Source: an uncultured Alphaproteobacteria bacterium (GTDB taxonomy: Bacteria; Pseudomonadota; Alphaproteobacteria; GCA-2731375). Taken from it: DNA of 64,000 bases. The notes under the pieces were generated by a model that saw nothing but the letters and a program-made list of their open reading frames with translations, did not search any database and was not told the origin of the DNA. Below, piece after piece: positions 51,765-60,381 of the stretch (position 1 is its first letter; each line of letters opens with the position of its first letter). The position numbers and the translations under genes were made by a program. Where the stretch lies: the NCBI GenBank assembly GCA_951812805.1, contig CATOSZ010000008.1, positions 262,137 to 326,136 of the forward strand, written 5' to 3'.

Positions 51765-51966
51765 CGCCGCTTGATACAAGGCGCGCCATGACGACGCGGG
51801 TCCCGGCAATCGTCCAGAGGGCGATACGAATTACGGGCCCGGCCCTCGGTTGAGGGTCGGGAACGGGTGCCCGTGCGCGACCTGCACGGCTTGGTGCCCC
51901 CATGCCGCAGCGATAGGCTGAACGCCCCCTGAACAAACACCGCGAATCCGAAAGCGAGCGCCACCC

Positions 51967-54798
51967 ATGGCCACCGATTTCAAGTCCACCCTGCAACTGC
52001 CGAAGACCGATTTTCCCATGCGCGCCGGCCTGCCGAAGCGCGAGCCCGAGTTGCTCGCCCGCTGGGCCGAGATGCGCCTGTTCGACCGCCTGCGCGCGGA
52101 AAGCAAGGGGCGCGAGAAGTTTATCCTGCACGACGGGCCGCCCTATGCGAACGGCAACATCCATATCGGCCACGCGCTCAACAAGATCCTGAAGGACGTC
52201 ATCAACCGCTCACAGCAGATGATGGGCAAGGACGCCAACTACGTCCCCGGCTGGGACTGCCACGGCCTGCCGATCGAGTGGCGGGTGGAGGAGCGTTACC
52301 GGGCCGAGGGCCGCAACAAGGACGAGGTGCCGATCGGCGAGTTCCGCAAGGAATGCCGGGAATTCGCCGCCCATTGGATCGAGGTCCAGGCGGAGGAGTT
52401 CAAGCGCCTCGGCGTCGAGGGCAACTGGGACGATCCCTACACCACGATGACGCACCGGGCGGAGGCGCGCATCGCCGGCGAGCTGATGAAGTTCCTGATG
52501 AACGGCGCGCTCTACCGGGGCGCCAAGCCGGTGATGTGGTCGACGGTCGAGAAAACCGCGCTCGCAGAGGCGGAGATCGAATATCACGATCACACCTCGA
52601 CCACCGTGCATGTGCGCTTCCCCGTGGTCGCCGCCGGCGCGCCGGACCTGGAGGGCGCGGCTGTGGTGATCTGGACGACGACGCCCTGGACGCTCCCCGG
52701 CAACCGGTGCATCTGCTTCGGTCCCGCCATCGATTACGATCTGGTCGAGGTGACCGGGACCGCCGAGGGCAGCCTCGCCACCGTCGGTGAGCGGCTGGTG
52801 CTGGCCCATGATCTGTTGGAGACGGTGGCGGGCGAGGCCGGCATCACCGGCCACAGCGTCCTGCGTGCCGTCGGGCCTGAGGAGTTGGCCGCCATCACCG
52901 CGGCGCACCCCTGGCGCGGCCAGGGCTACGACTTCGACGTGCCGCTGTTCGCCGGCGATCACGTGACGACGGAGCAGGGCACCGGCCTGGTGCACACCGC
53001 GCCCGGCCACGGTGCCGAGGACTTCGAGATCGGCGTCGAACACGCCATCACCGTGCCGCAGACCGTCGACGCCGACGGCAACTACTTCGAGCATGTGCCG
53101 ATGTTCGCCGGCAAGAACGTGTTCAGAAGCGACAAGGATCTGCTGGCGGCCCTGACCGATGCCGGCGCCCTGCTGGCGCACGGCCGGTTGCAGCACAGCT
53201 ATCCCCATTCCTGGCGCTCGAAGGCGCCGCTGATCTTCCGCAATACGCCGCAATGGTTCATCTCCATGGCGACGACGGGCCTGCGCGATACCGCGCTCGC
53301 GGCGATCGACGCCACGCGCTGGGTGCCCGAACAGGGCCGCAACCGGATCCACGCGATGATCTCCGAACGTCCCGACTGGGTGCTCTCGCGCCAGCGCGCC
53401 TGGGGCGTGCCGATCACCGTCTTTGTCGAGAAGGCGACGGGGGAGCCATTGCGCGACGAGGCGGTCAACGCCCGCATCTTGGCAGCGATCGAGGCCGACG
53501 GCGCCGACGCCTGGTTCGAAAGCGAGGCCGGCCGCTTCCTCGGCCCCGACCGCGATGCCGATGACTTCGAGAAGATCGACGACATCCTCGATGTCTGGTT
53601 CGAATCCGGCGCGAGCCATGCCTATGTCCTGGAGGACCGCCCGGAACTCGACTGGCCGGCATCGCTCTATCTCGAAGGCTCGGACCAGCATCGCGGCTGG
53701 TTTCATTCCTCCCTGTTGGAGAGTTGCGGGACCCGCGACCGCGCGCCCTATGACGCGGTCCTCACCCATGGCTTCACCCTGGACGAACAGGGCCTGAAGA
53801 TGTCGAAGTCCGTCGGCAACGTCGTCGCACCCCAGGAGGTCTGCGATGAGTTCGGCGCCGACATTCTGCGCCAATGGGTCGTCAGCTCGGACTACTCCGT
53901 CGACCTCCGCATCGGCCCCGACATCATCAAGAGCCAGGTCGACGGCTACCGTCGCCTGCGCAACACGCTCCGCTTCCTGCTCGGCAACCTCGCCGACTTC
54001 GACGAGGCCGAACGGCTGGATCCGGCCGAGATGCCGGAGCTGGACCGCTGGGTGCTGCATCGCCTGTGGGAACTCGACCATCTGGTGCGGGAATGCTGCG
54101 AGGCCTTCGACTTCCACCGCCTCTACGTCAATCTCTACAATTTCTGTACCGTCGACCTCTCCGCCTACTATCTCGATATCCGCAAGGATGCGCTCTATTG
54201 CGACGCGGTCGGTTCGGCCCGGCGGCGCGCGGCACGGACGGTGATCGACCGGGTGTTCGACTGCCTGGTCACCTGGCTCGCGCCCGTGCTTTGTTTCACG
54301 GCCGAAGAGGCCTGGCTGCGCCGGGGTGGCGACGAAAGCTCGAGCGTCCACCTGCAGCTCTTCCCCGACGTGCCCGAGGCCTGGCGTGACGACGCGCTGG
54401 CCGCGAAGTGGGAACGGGTGCGCCGCCTGCGCCGCGTCGTCACCGGCGCGCTGGAGATCGAGCGGCGCGAAAAGCGCATCGGCGCCAGCTTGCAGGCCGC
54501 GCCGACGGTCCATGCCCAGGCCGACGACCTGGCGGCGATGGTGGGCGTCGATCTCGCCGAGATCGCCATCACTTCGGCCGCCAACCTGGTCGAAGGCGAG
54601 GCGCCGGACGGCGCCTTCACCCTCGAAGGCGTGGACGGCATCGCCGTCGTCGTCGCCGGCGCCGAGGGCGGGCGCTGCGAACGCTGCTGGAAGGTCCTGG
54701 AAGAGGTCCCGGGCGACCTGCCCGAGGAACGGGCGGCGGAGGCGGTATGCGGGCGCTGCGCCGAGGTCGTCGCCGCGGTGGGCCGGGCGGCGGAATAG
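51967..54798 (+). CDS. ileS: Isoleucyl-tRNA synthetase
   Basis: The 943-residue class I synthetase has FILHDGPPYANGNIHIGHAL (HIGH), the catalytic Rossmann domain with its editing insertion (VIWTTTPWTLPGNRCICFG and GTGLVHTAPGHGAEDFEIG), and GLKMSKSVGNVVAPQEV (KMSKS). The C-terminal zinc ribbon CERCWKVLEEVPGDLPEE leads to CGRC. It charges tRNA-Ile. It lies 4 bp upstream of lspA, the common ileS-lspA order in bacteria. Confidence 0.98.
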   Translation: MATDFKSTLQLPKTDFPMRAGLPKREPELLARWAEMRLFDRLRAESKGREKFILHDGPPYANGNIHIGHALNKILKDVINRSQQMMGKDANYVPGWDCHGLPIEWRVEERYRAEGRNKDEVPIGEFRKECREFAAHWIEVQAEEFKRLGVEGNWDDPYTTMTHRAEARIAGELMKFLMNGALYRGAKPVMWSTVEKTALAEAEIEYHDHTSTTVHVRFPVVAAGAPDLEGAAVVIWTTTPWTLPGNRCICFGPAIDYDLVEVTGTAEGSLATVGERLVLAHDLLETVAGEAGITGHSVLRAVGPEELAAITAAHPWRGQGYDFDVPLFAGDHVTTEQGTGLVHTAPGHGAEDFEIGVEHAITVPQTVDADGNYFEHVPMFAGKNVFRSDKDLLAALTDAGALLAHGRLQHSYPHSWRSKAPLIFRNTPQWFISMATTGLRDTALAAIDATRWVPEQGRNRIHAMISERPDWVLSRQRAWGVPITVFVEKATGEPLRDEAVNARILAAIEADGADAWFESEAGRFLGPDRDADDFEKIDDILDVWFESGASHAYVLEDRPELDWPASLYLEGSDQHRGWFHSSLLESCGTRDRAPYDAVLTHGFTLDEQGLKMSKSVGNVVAPQEVCDEFGADILRQWVVSSDYSVDLRIGPDIIKSQVDGYRRLRNTLRFLLGNLADFDEAERLDPAEMPELDRWVLHRLWELDHLVRECCEAFDFHRLYVNLYNFCTVDLSAYYLDIRKDALYCDAVGSARRRAARTVIDRVFDCLVTWLAPVLCFTAEEAWLRRGGDESSSVHLQLFPDVPEAWRDDALAAKWERVRRLRRVVTGALEIERREKRIGASLQAAPTVHAQADDLAAMVGVDLAEIAITSAANLVEGEAPDGAFTLEGVDGIAVVVAGAEGGRCERCWKVLEEVPGDLPEERAAEAVCGRCAEVVAAVGRAAE

Positions 54799-54802
54799 GC
54801 CG

Positions 54803-55312
54803 ATGGCGCACCGCTGGCGCGCTCTTCTGCTGGCCTTGGCGGTCCTGGTGGTCGACCAGGCGAGCAAGGCCTGGCTGATCGGCTACATGCGCGAGATCGG
54901 CGGACGGCTCGAGGTGACCGGTTTCTTCAATCTGGTGCTGGTCTGGAACCGGGGCGTCAGCTTCGGTCTGTTCGGCGGGGAAGACCTCGGCCCTTGGCCC
55001 TTCGTCGTGCTCTCGCTCGCCATCACGGTCGGCCTCGTCGTCTGGCTTTGGCGGGCCGAGGGCGGCTGGTTGGCCGCGGCGCTCGGCTGTGTCGTCGGCG
55101 GCGCGCTCGGCAATGTCGTCGACCGGGTGCATCCCGGGCGCGGCGCGGTGGCGGACTTTTTCGACCTTCATGTCGCCGGCTGGCACTGGCCGGCCTTCAA
55201 TGTCGCCGACATGGCGATCGTCGGCGGGGTCACGGTGCTGCTACTCGACTCTTTACGCGGGCAGCGCAAAGAGGATAATGACGACTCGGAGGCGGAGCGA
55301 AGAGACGAATGA
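54803..55312 (+). CDS. lspA: Lipoprotein signal peptidase (signal peptidase II)
   Basis: The 169-residue membrane protein has four hydrophobic helices. The catalytic aspartates are in ALGNVVDRVHPGRGAVADFF and AFNVADMAIVGGVT, and LVLVWNRGVSFGLFGGEDLG is a conserved loop. It cleaves the signal peptide of diacylglyceryl prolipoproteins in the cytoplasmic membrane. The stop TGA overlaps the ATG of a lipoprotein gene by 4 bp (55309-55312), so the peptidase and one of its likely substrates are translated together. Confidence 0.96.
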   Translation: MAHRWRALLLALAVLVVDQASKAWLIGYMREIGGRLEVTGFFNLVLVWNRGVSFGLFGGEDLGPWPFVVLSLAITVGLVVWLWRAEGGWLAAALGCVVGGALGNVVDRVHPGRGAVADFFDLHVAGWHWPAFNVADMAIVGGVTVLLLDSLRGQRKEDNDDSEAERRDE

Positions 55313-55896
55313 TGACCAGATTGACGATGCCCACCTGGATCCGCGGTGCGCTCGCCCTCGTGCTGCTGTTCGGCCTGGCCGGTTGCGGCGCCTTTCGCGA
55401 GAACCTGGGCCTCACGAAAAAGACGCCGGACGAGTTCGCGGTGGTGAGCCGCGCGCCCCTCGTGCTGCCGCCCAACTACAAACTGCGCCCGCCACGCCCC
55501 GGCACACGCCGGCCGCAAGCGGCCGAGCCGGTACAGAAGGCGCGCACCGCGCTCTTCCGTTCGGGCGGCACGCCCGGCCAGGCCCGCGCCGTCACCAGCG
55601 GGGACATCGCTTCGGTCGGTGAGACGGCGCTTGTGGACCGGGCCGGCAGCGACGGGGTGGAACCGGACATCCGCCGCATCATCAACGAGGAAGGCGCCTC
55701 GCTCGCGGACAAGAATCGTTCGCTGACGGAACGCTTGATCTTCTGGCAGGATCGCGCGGCGCCCGGCAAAATCGTCGACGCGCGGCGCGAAGCGGCGCGG
55801 ATCCGCGAAACCCAGGCGACGGGACAGGCGCCGACCACCGGCACGACTCCGGTGATCCAACGGCGCAAGAAGGGCCTCCTCGAAGATCTGTTCTAG
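55309..55896 (+). CDS. DUF3035-family outer-membrane lipoprotein (BamF-like)
   Basis: The protein has 195 residues. The lipobox LLFGLAGCGAFRENLGLTKK makes C26 the lipid-bearing residue. KTPDEFAVVSRAPLVLPPNY is the DUF3035 signature, and KKGLLEDLF is its C-terminus. DUF3035 proteins of alphaproteobacteria include BamF, an accessory of the outer-membrane barrel assembly complex. Starts at 55309 or 55312 differ by one residue. An IS1182-type element begins directly after the TAG, with the TAG inside a CTAG target duplicate, so the coding sequence is unchanged. Confidence 0.87.
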   Translation: MMTRLTMPTWIRGALALVLLFGLAGCGAFRENLGLTKKTPDEFAVVSRAPLVLPPNYKLRPPRPGTRRPQAAEPVQKARTALFRSGGTPGQARAVTSGDIASVGETALVDRAGSDGVEPDIRRIINEEGASLADKNRSLTERLIFWQDRAAPGKIVDARREAARIRETQATGQAPTTGTTPVIQRRKKGLLEDLF

Positions 55897-57440
55897 CAGC
55901 CTGTCGGACTTGAGCCGAGTTTCGAGATGAGATTCACTGTCACGGTCTGATTCTCTCCTGCGCGGTGATTTTGTGATGAGCAACTTTCGACAGGTTGACC
56001 GGGAGACCAGCTATCTTCTGCCGCCTTCGGTGGACGAATGGCTGCCTGATCGTCATCTGGCGCGCTTCGTGGTCGATGTGCTGGAGCAGCTGGATCTCTC
56101 TGCGTTCGTGAAGGCCTATCGTGGTTCGGGCTCGGCGGCGCATCACCCGAGCGTCCTGCTGGGCCTGCTGATCTACGGCTACGCGACGGGGGTGCATTCC
56201 AGCCGGAAGCTGGAGCGGGCGAGCTATGATTCGGTGGCCTTCCGCTTCATCGCGGCAAACGACCACCCCGACCACGACACGATCGCCACGTTCCGCCGTC
56301 GCTTCCTGCCGCTGATCGAGGGGCTGTTCGTGCAGGTTCTGCTGCTGGCGCGGCAGGCCGGCATGCTGCAACTGGGCACGGTGGCGCTGGACGGGACGAA
56401 GATCCATGCCGACGCGAGCCGGCACAGCGCCCTGTCGTGGCAGCGTGCGGGCGAGATCGAAGCCCGGCTGCGGGCCGAGGTGGCGGAGTTGATGGCGTTG
56501 GCGGAAGCGGCGGACCGGTCCGAGGTTCCCGACGGCATGAGCGTGCCGGAGGAGCTGGCACGGCGCGAGGACCGGCTGGCGGCGATCGCCGCGGCGAAGG
56601 CGGAGATCGAGGCGCGGGCGGCCGAGCGTCATGCGCGGGAGCAGGCGGAGTACGAAGAGAAGCTGGCAGCCCGCGAGGCGAAGGAAACGCGGACCGGCCG
56701 CAAGCCGGGCGGGCGGCCACCGAAGCCGCCGGAGCCGGGGCCACGGGCGAAGGACCAGGTCAACCTGACGGACCCGGACTCGCGCATCATGCCGGTGGCC
56801 GGCGGCGGCTTCGAGCAGTGCTACAACGCCCAGGCTGCGGTGGCCGCCGGCAGCCTGCTGGTGGTCAGCGCCGACGTGGTGCAGGCGGCGAACGACAAGC
56901 AGCAGATCGAACCGACGCTCGAAGCACTCGCCGGCCTGCCGGACGGGCTTGGCGAGGTCGAGACCCTGTTGGCGGACAGCGGCTACTTCAGCCAGGCCAA
57001 CGTCGAGGCCTGCGGGGAAGCGGAGATCGCGCCGCTGATCGCGCTCGGCCGGGAGCACCACCATCTTTCCTGGCGGGACCGCTTCGCCGAGGCGCCGCCA
57101 GCGCCCGAGGATCCGACGCCGCTCGAGGCGATGTGCCATCGCCTGGCCACACCCGAGGGCCGGGCGCTCTACGCGCTTCGCAAGCAGACGCCGGAGCCGG
57201 TGTTCGGCATCATCAAATCGGTGATGGGCTTGCGTCAGTTCAGCCTGCGCGGCCTCGACAAGGCGAAGGGGGAATGGACCTTGGCCACGCTCTCCTGGAA
57301 CATCAAGCGGATGTTCGTCCTCAGCCACGCCTGAACGGGCGGGCCAACCCGCGTTCGCAACTTCATGGGGGTAAATCCATGACATCGACGCCCGCCAAGC
57401 CAATCTTACCAATCCTTGCATGCCCGAGTCCGACAGGCTG
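55897..57440 (+). mobile_element. IS1182-family insertion sequence, 1544 bp
   Basis: The left end begins CAGCCTGTCGGACTTG, and the reverse complement of the right end begins CAGCCTGTCGGACTCG. CTAG flanks both sides (55893-55896 and 57441-57444). This is either a 4-bp target duplication or, being a palindrome, part of the repeats. One intact transposase lies in the plus strand. The element separates the DUF3035 gene from the M16 peptidase pair. The insertion uses the DUF3035 stop TAG as part of the target. Confidence 0.93.
55973..57334 (+). CDS. IS1182-family transposase
   Basis: The 453-residue transposase begins MMSNFRQVDRETSYLLPPSV (GTG 55973 or ATG 55976). LARFVVDVLEQLDLSAFVKA and FIAANDHPDHDTIATFRRRF are the N-terminal DUF772 region. 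LQLGTVALDGTKIHADASRH holds a catalytic aspartate. A coiled-coil-rich linker spans about 170-245, and VETLLADSGYFSQANVEAC and EPVFGIIKSVMGLRQFSLRG give the second aspartate and the glutamate. No stop or frameshift is visible, so the element may be active. Confidence 0.94.
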   Translation: MMSNFRQVDRETSYLLPPSVDEWLPDRHLARFVVDVLEQLDLSAFVKAYRGSGSAAHHPSVLLGLLIYGYATGVHSSRKLERASYDSVAFRFIAANDHPDHDTIATFRRRFLPLIEGLFVQVLLLARQAGMLQLGTVALDGTKIHADASRHSALSWQRAGEIEARLRAEVAELMALAEAADRSEVPDGMSVPEELARREDRLAAIAAAKAEIEARAAERHAREQAEYEEKLAAREAKETRTGRKPGGRPPKPPEPGPRAKDQVNLTDPDSRIMPVAGGGFEQCYNAQAAVAAGSLLVVSADVVQAANDKQQIEPTLEALAGLPDGLGEVETLLADSGYFSQANVEACGEAEIAPLIALGREHHHLSWRDRFAEAPPAPEDPTPLEAMCHRLATPEGRALYALRKQTPEPVFGIIKSVMGLRQFSLRGLDKAKGEWTLATLSWNIKRMFVLSHA

Positions 57441-57577
57441 CTAGGACGCCTCCGTTCCGCCGCCCCTCGGTCGCGCCTATGCCGTCACGCGGCCGTGACC
57501 GGCTGGCGGCTTGCGCCCGGGAAGCCGGTCCACATATGAATAACCGGTCACCGGTGGCGTGAAACGAGGCGAAGCGG

Positions 57578-58969
57578 ATGATGACAGGCGTGCGATGGAC
57601 GGGCGCGGCGGTGGGCCTGGCGGTGGCCGCACTACTCTGGGCCGGCGCTGCCGGCGCCAAGGGTTTGTTCAACCCCGAGACCTATACACTCGACAACGGC
57701 TTGCGCCTGCTGGTGATCCCGGACCACCGGGCGCCGGTGGTCAACCACATGGTCTGGTATCCGGTCGGCTCGGGCGACGAGGTGCCCGGCAAGACCGGCA
57801 TCGCCCATTTTCTCGAGCATTTGATGTTCAAGGGCACGGAGAAGATGGCGCCCGCGGCCTTCTCTAAGATCATCCAGAAGAACGGCGGCAACGACAACGC
57901 CTTCACCAGTCTGGACTATACGGGCTATTACCAGAACGTGGCGCGCGACAAACTCGACCTCGTCATGGGGATGGAGGCGGACCGGATGGTCAACCTGCGG
58001 CTCGACGAGGAATCGGTGCGCACCGAGCGCAACGTGGTGCTGGAAGAACGGCGCCAGCGGGTGGAGAACAACCCGGGTGCCATCCTCGGCGAGAACATGC
58101 GGGCGCTGCAGTTCCTCTCCCACCCCTACGGCATGCCGCTGGTGGGCTGGGAGGCGGAGATCGCCGGTCTGACGCTGGAAGACGCGCTTTCCTTCTACAA
58201 GCGCCACTACGCACCGAACAACGCGATCGTCATCGTCGCGGGCGATGTCACCGGCGAAGCGGCGCTAGCGCTCGCCGAGAAACACTACGGGCCGATTCCC
58301 CGGCGTGAGCTGGCCCCGAGGGTGCGCCCACCGATGCCGCCGCAACGCGCCGCGCGCCGGGTGGTGGTCGAGGACGCCCGCGTTCGCCAGCCGAGCCTGC
58401 GCCGCACCTATCTCGCGCCGAGCCGCCGGGCCGGCGCAATCGAACACGCCATGCCGCTGCGCTTCCTCTCGCGGATCCTCGGCGGCGGCAGTACCAGCCG
58501 GCTTTACCGCAAGCTGGTTCGCGAGGCGAAGATCGCGACCGGGGCCGGCAGTTGGTACCACGCGATCAGCCACGACGAGACGCAGTTCGGCGTCTGGGCC
58601 GCGCCCGTGCCGGGCGGCGAGCTCGAAGGCCTGGAAGACGCCCTGGACGAGGTTCTGGCCGAGGTGGTCGCCGACGGCGTGACCTCGGCGGAGCTCGAGC
58701 GCACCCGGAACGAGTTGCTCGCCTCGACCATCTATGCCCGCGACGACATCGGCTCCGGCCCGCGATTCCTGGGCTCGGCGCTCGCCGCCGGCCTGTCGGT
58801 CGAGGACGTAGAAAGCTGGCCCGACCAGGTCCGCGCGGTCACCGCGGCGCAGGTGCATGCCGCGGCCCGCCATGTTTTCGATTTGCGTCGCTCGGTCACC
58901 GGCTGGCTCCAGGCGCCGGCCCCGGAACCGACGGCGGCGCCGGCACCGGCGAAGGGAGAGACGAAATGA
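57578..58969 (+). CDS. M16-family zinc metallopeptidase, catalytic subunit
   Basis: The protein has 463 residues with a signal-like N-terminus (GAAVGLAVAALLWAGAAGAKG). GKTGIAHFLEHLMFKGTEKM is the inverted HxxEH zinc motif (H77-H81), and RTERNVVLEERRQRVENNPG carries the distal glutamate. PFVARRRFLSRILGGGSTSR-like LRFLSRILGGGSTSRLYRK is the second peptidase domain. It probably acts in the periplasm on peptides. Its stop overlaps the next M16 gene by 4 bp; together they likely form a heterodimer. The promoter must lie in the 133 bp after the IS1182 element (57445-57577). Confidence 0.94.
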   Translation: MMTGVRWTGAAVGLAVAALLWAGAAGAKGLFNPETYTLDNGLRLLVIPDHRAPVVNHMVWYPVGSGDEVPGKTGIAHFLEHLMFKGTEKMAPAAFSKIIQKNGGNDNAFTSLDYTGYYQNVARDKLDLVMGMEADRMVNLRLDEESVRTERNVVLEERRQRVENNPGAILGENMRALQFLSHPYGMPLVGWEAEIAGLTLEDALSFYKRHYAPNNAIVIVAGDVTGEAALALAEKHYGPIPRRELAPRVRPPMPPQRAARRVVVEDARVRQPSLRRTYLAPSRRAGAIEHAMPLRFLSRILGGGSTSRLYRKLVREAKIATGAGSWYHAISHDETQFGVWAAPVPGGELEGLEDALDEVLAEVVADGVTSAELERTRNELLASTIYARDDIGSGPRFLGSALAAGLSVEDVESWPDQVRAVTAAQVHAAARHVFDLRRSVTGWLQAPAPEPTAAPAPAKGETK

Positions 58970-60303
58970 ACGCCCGCCCTCTCGCCACCCTCGCCGCAAC
59001 GTTTATCCTGACACTGGCGCTGGGCCTGACGGCGCCCGCGGCCAACGCGCTCACCGAAATTCAAAAGGTGACGAGCCCGGGCGGCATCACGGCCTGGCTG
59101 GTCCGCGAGCCGTCGATCCCGGTGATCTCGCTCAACTTCGCCTTCAAGGGCGGCGGGGCGCTGGATCCGAAGGGCAAGGAGGGGTTGGCCAACCTGGTCT
59201 CGGGCCTGCTGGACGAGGGGGCCGGCGAGATGGATTCCCTCGCCTTCCAGACCCGGCTGGAGGAGCTGGCGATCGGCCTCGGCTTCGATGCGGACCGTGA
59301 CAACTTCTACGGCAACCTCAGGACGCTCAGCCGCAATACCGATGCGGCGTTCGAGTTGCTGCGCCTAGCCTTGACCGAGCCGCGCTTCGATGGGGAACCG
59401 ATCGAGCGGATTCGCCGGCAGATCGCCGTCAAGCTGACCCGCGACGAAGAAGATCCTGGTACCGTCGCCGCCCGCACCATGTTCAAGCGGATCTTCGGCG
59501 CGCATCCCTATTGGCACAGCACCTACGGTACGATTCCCGGTGTCGAGGCCATCGGCCGTGAGGACCTGATCGGCTTCGTCGGCCGTCGGCTCGCGCGGGA
59601 CAATCTGGTCGTCGCCGCCGTCGGCGACCTGACGGCCGAAGCCCTTGGTGTCTTGCTGGACCGCACCTTCGGCGGCTTGCCGGCGACCTCCATCGCCGCC
59701 CGGCTGCCCGAGGCCGCGCCGGCGTTCGACGGCGCGCGGGTCGTCGTCGAAAAGGACGCGGCGCAGAGCAGCATCTACTTCGCCATGCCGGGGCTGAAGC
59801 GGGACGATCCCGACTGGTATGCCGCCGTGGTGCTGAACCGCGTTCTCGGCCGGGGCCAGTCGTCGCGCCTGTTCGAGGAGGTGCGGGAGAAACGCGGCCT
59901 CGCCTATTCGACCTACAGCTATCTCTCGCCGTTCAGGGCGGGCGGCATCATGGCCGGCGGCGCCGGTACGCAGAACGCCCGGGTGGGGGAAACCCTGGAG
60001 GTGATCGGGCGCGAGCTCGTCCGCCTGCGCGAGGACGGCATCACGGTGGAGGAACTGGCCGATTCCATCACCTTCATCAATGGCTCCTTCCCCCTGCGCC
60101 TGACCAGCGGGCCGAAGATCGCCCGTATCCTGCTCGGCATGCAGATGAACGGCCTGCCGCGCAACTATCTCGAACGCCGTGCGGCGATTTTCGAGGCGAT
60201 TACCCGCGAGGACGTCCAGCGTGTCGCTCGTCGGCTGATTCAGCCGGAAAAAATGGTCACCGTCGTCGTCGGTAAACCCGACGGCGTCGAAAGCTCGAAG
60301 TAA
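58966..60303 (+). CDS. M16-family peptidase-like protein, non-catalytic subunit
   Basis: The ATG at 58966 gives 445 residues with a signal-like start (FILTLALGLTAPAANALTE). The M16 fold is clear (FGAHPYWHSTYGTIPGVEAI and VLNRVLGRGQSSRLFEEVRE). The zinc motif is absent: the equivalent region reads GGGALDPKGKEGLANLVSGL, without HxxEH. So it is the beta-like partner of the preceding catalytic protein, as in mitochondrial processing peptidase-type pairs. ATGA overlap with the upstream gene supports a stoichiometric dimer. Confidence 0.93.
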   Translation: MNARPLATLAATFILTLALGLTAPAANALTEIQKVTSPGGITAWLVREPSIPVISLNFAFKGGGALDPKGKEGLANLVSGLLDEGAGEMDSLAFQTRLEELAIGLGFDADRDNFYGNLRTLSRNTDAAFELLRLALTEPRFDGEPIERIRRQIAVKLTRDEEDPGTVAARTMFKRIFGAHPYWHSTYGTIPGVEAIGREDLIGFVGRRLARDNLVVAAVGDLTAEALGVLLDRTFGGLPATSIAARLPEAAPAFDGARVVVEKDAAQSSIYFAMPGLKRDDPDWYAAVVLNRVLGRGQSSRLFEEVREKRGLAYSTYSYLSPFRAGGIMAGGAGTQNARVGETLEVIGRELVRLREDGITVEELADSITFINGSFPLRLTSGPKIARILLGMQMNGLPRNYLERRAAIFEAITREDVQRVARRLIQPEKMVTVVVGKPDGVESSK

Positions 60304-60381
60304 CGCCGGCCTCGCTTCCTGCGCCCCCCGGCAACCTGTTACGGTTTCCCGGTTCCGAATCGATTCAGACGGCCGGGCGCC

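Noticed and set aside
51739..51966. Leader or riboswitch before ileS
   Set aside because: Only a simple 7-bp hairpin was found, with no T-box motif, which would also be unusual in this lineage.
52210..54867. 885-codon frame antisense to ileS
   Set aside because: It is the mirror of a highly conserved synthetase gene, and its sequence is low-complexity with no motif.
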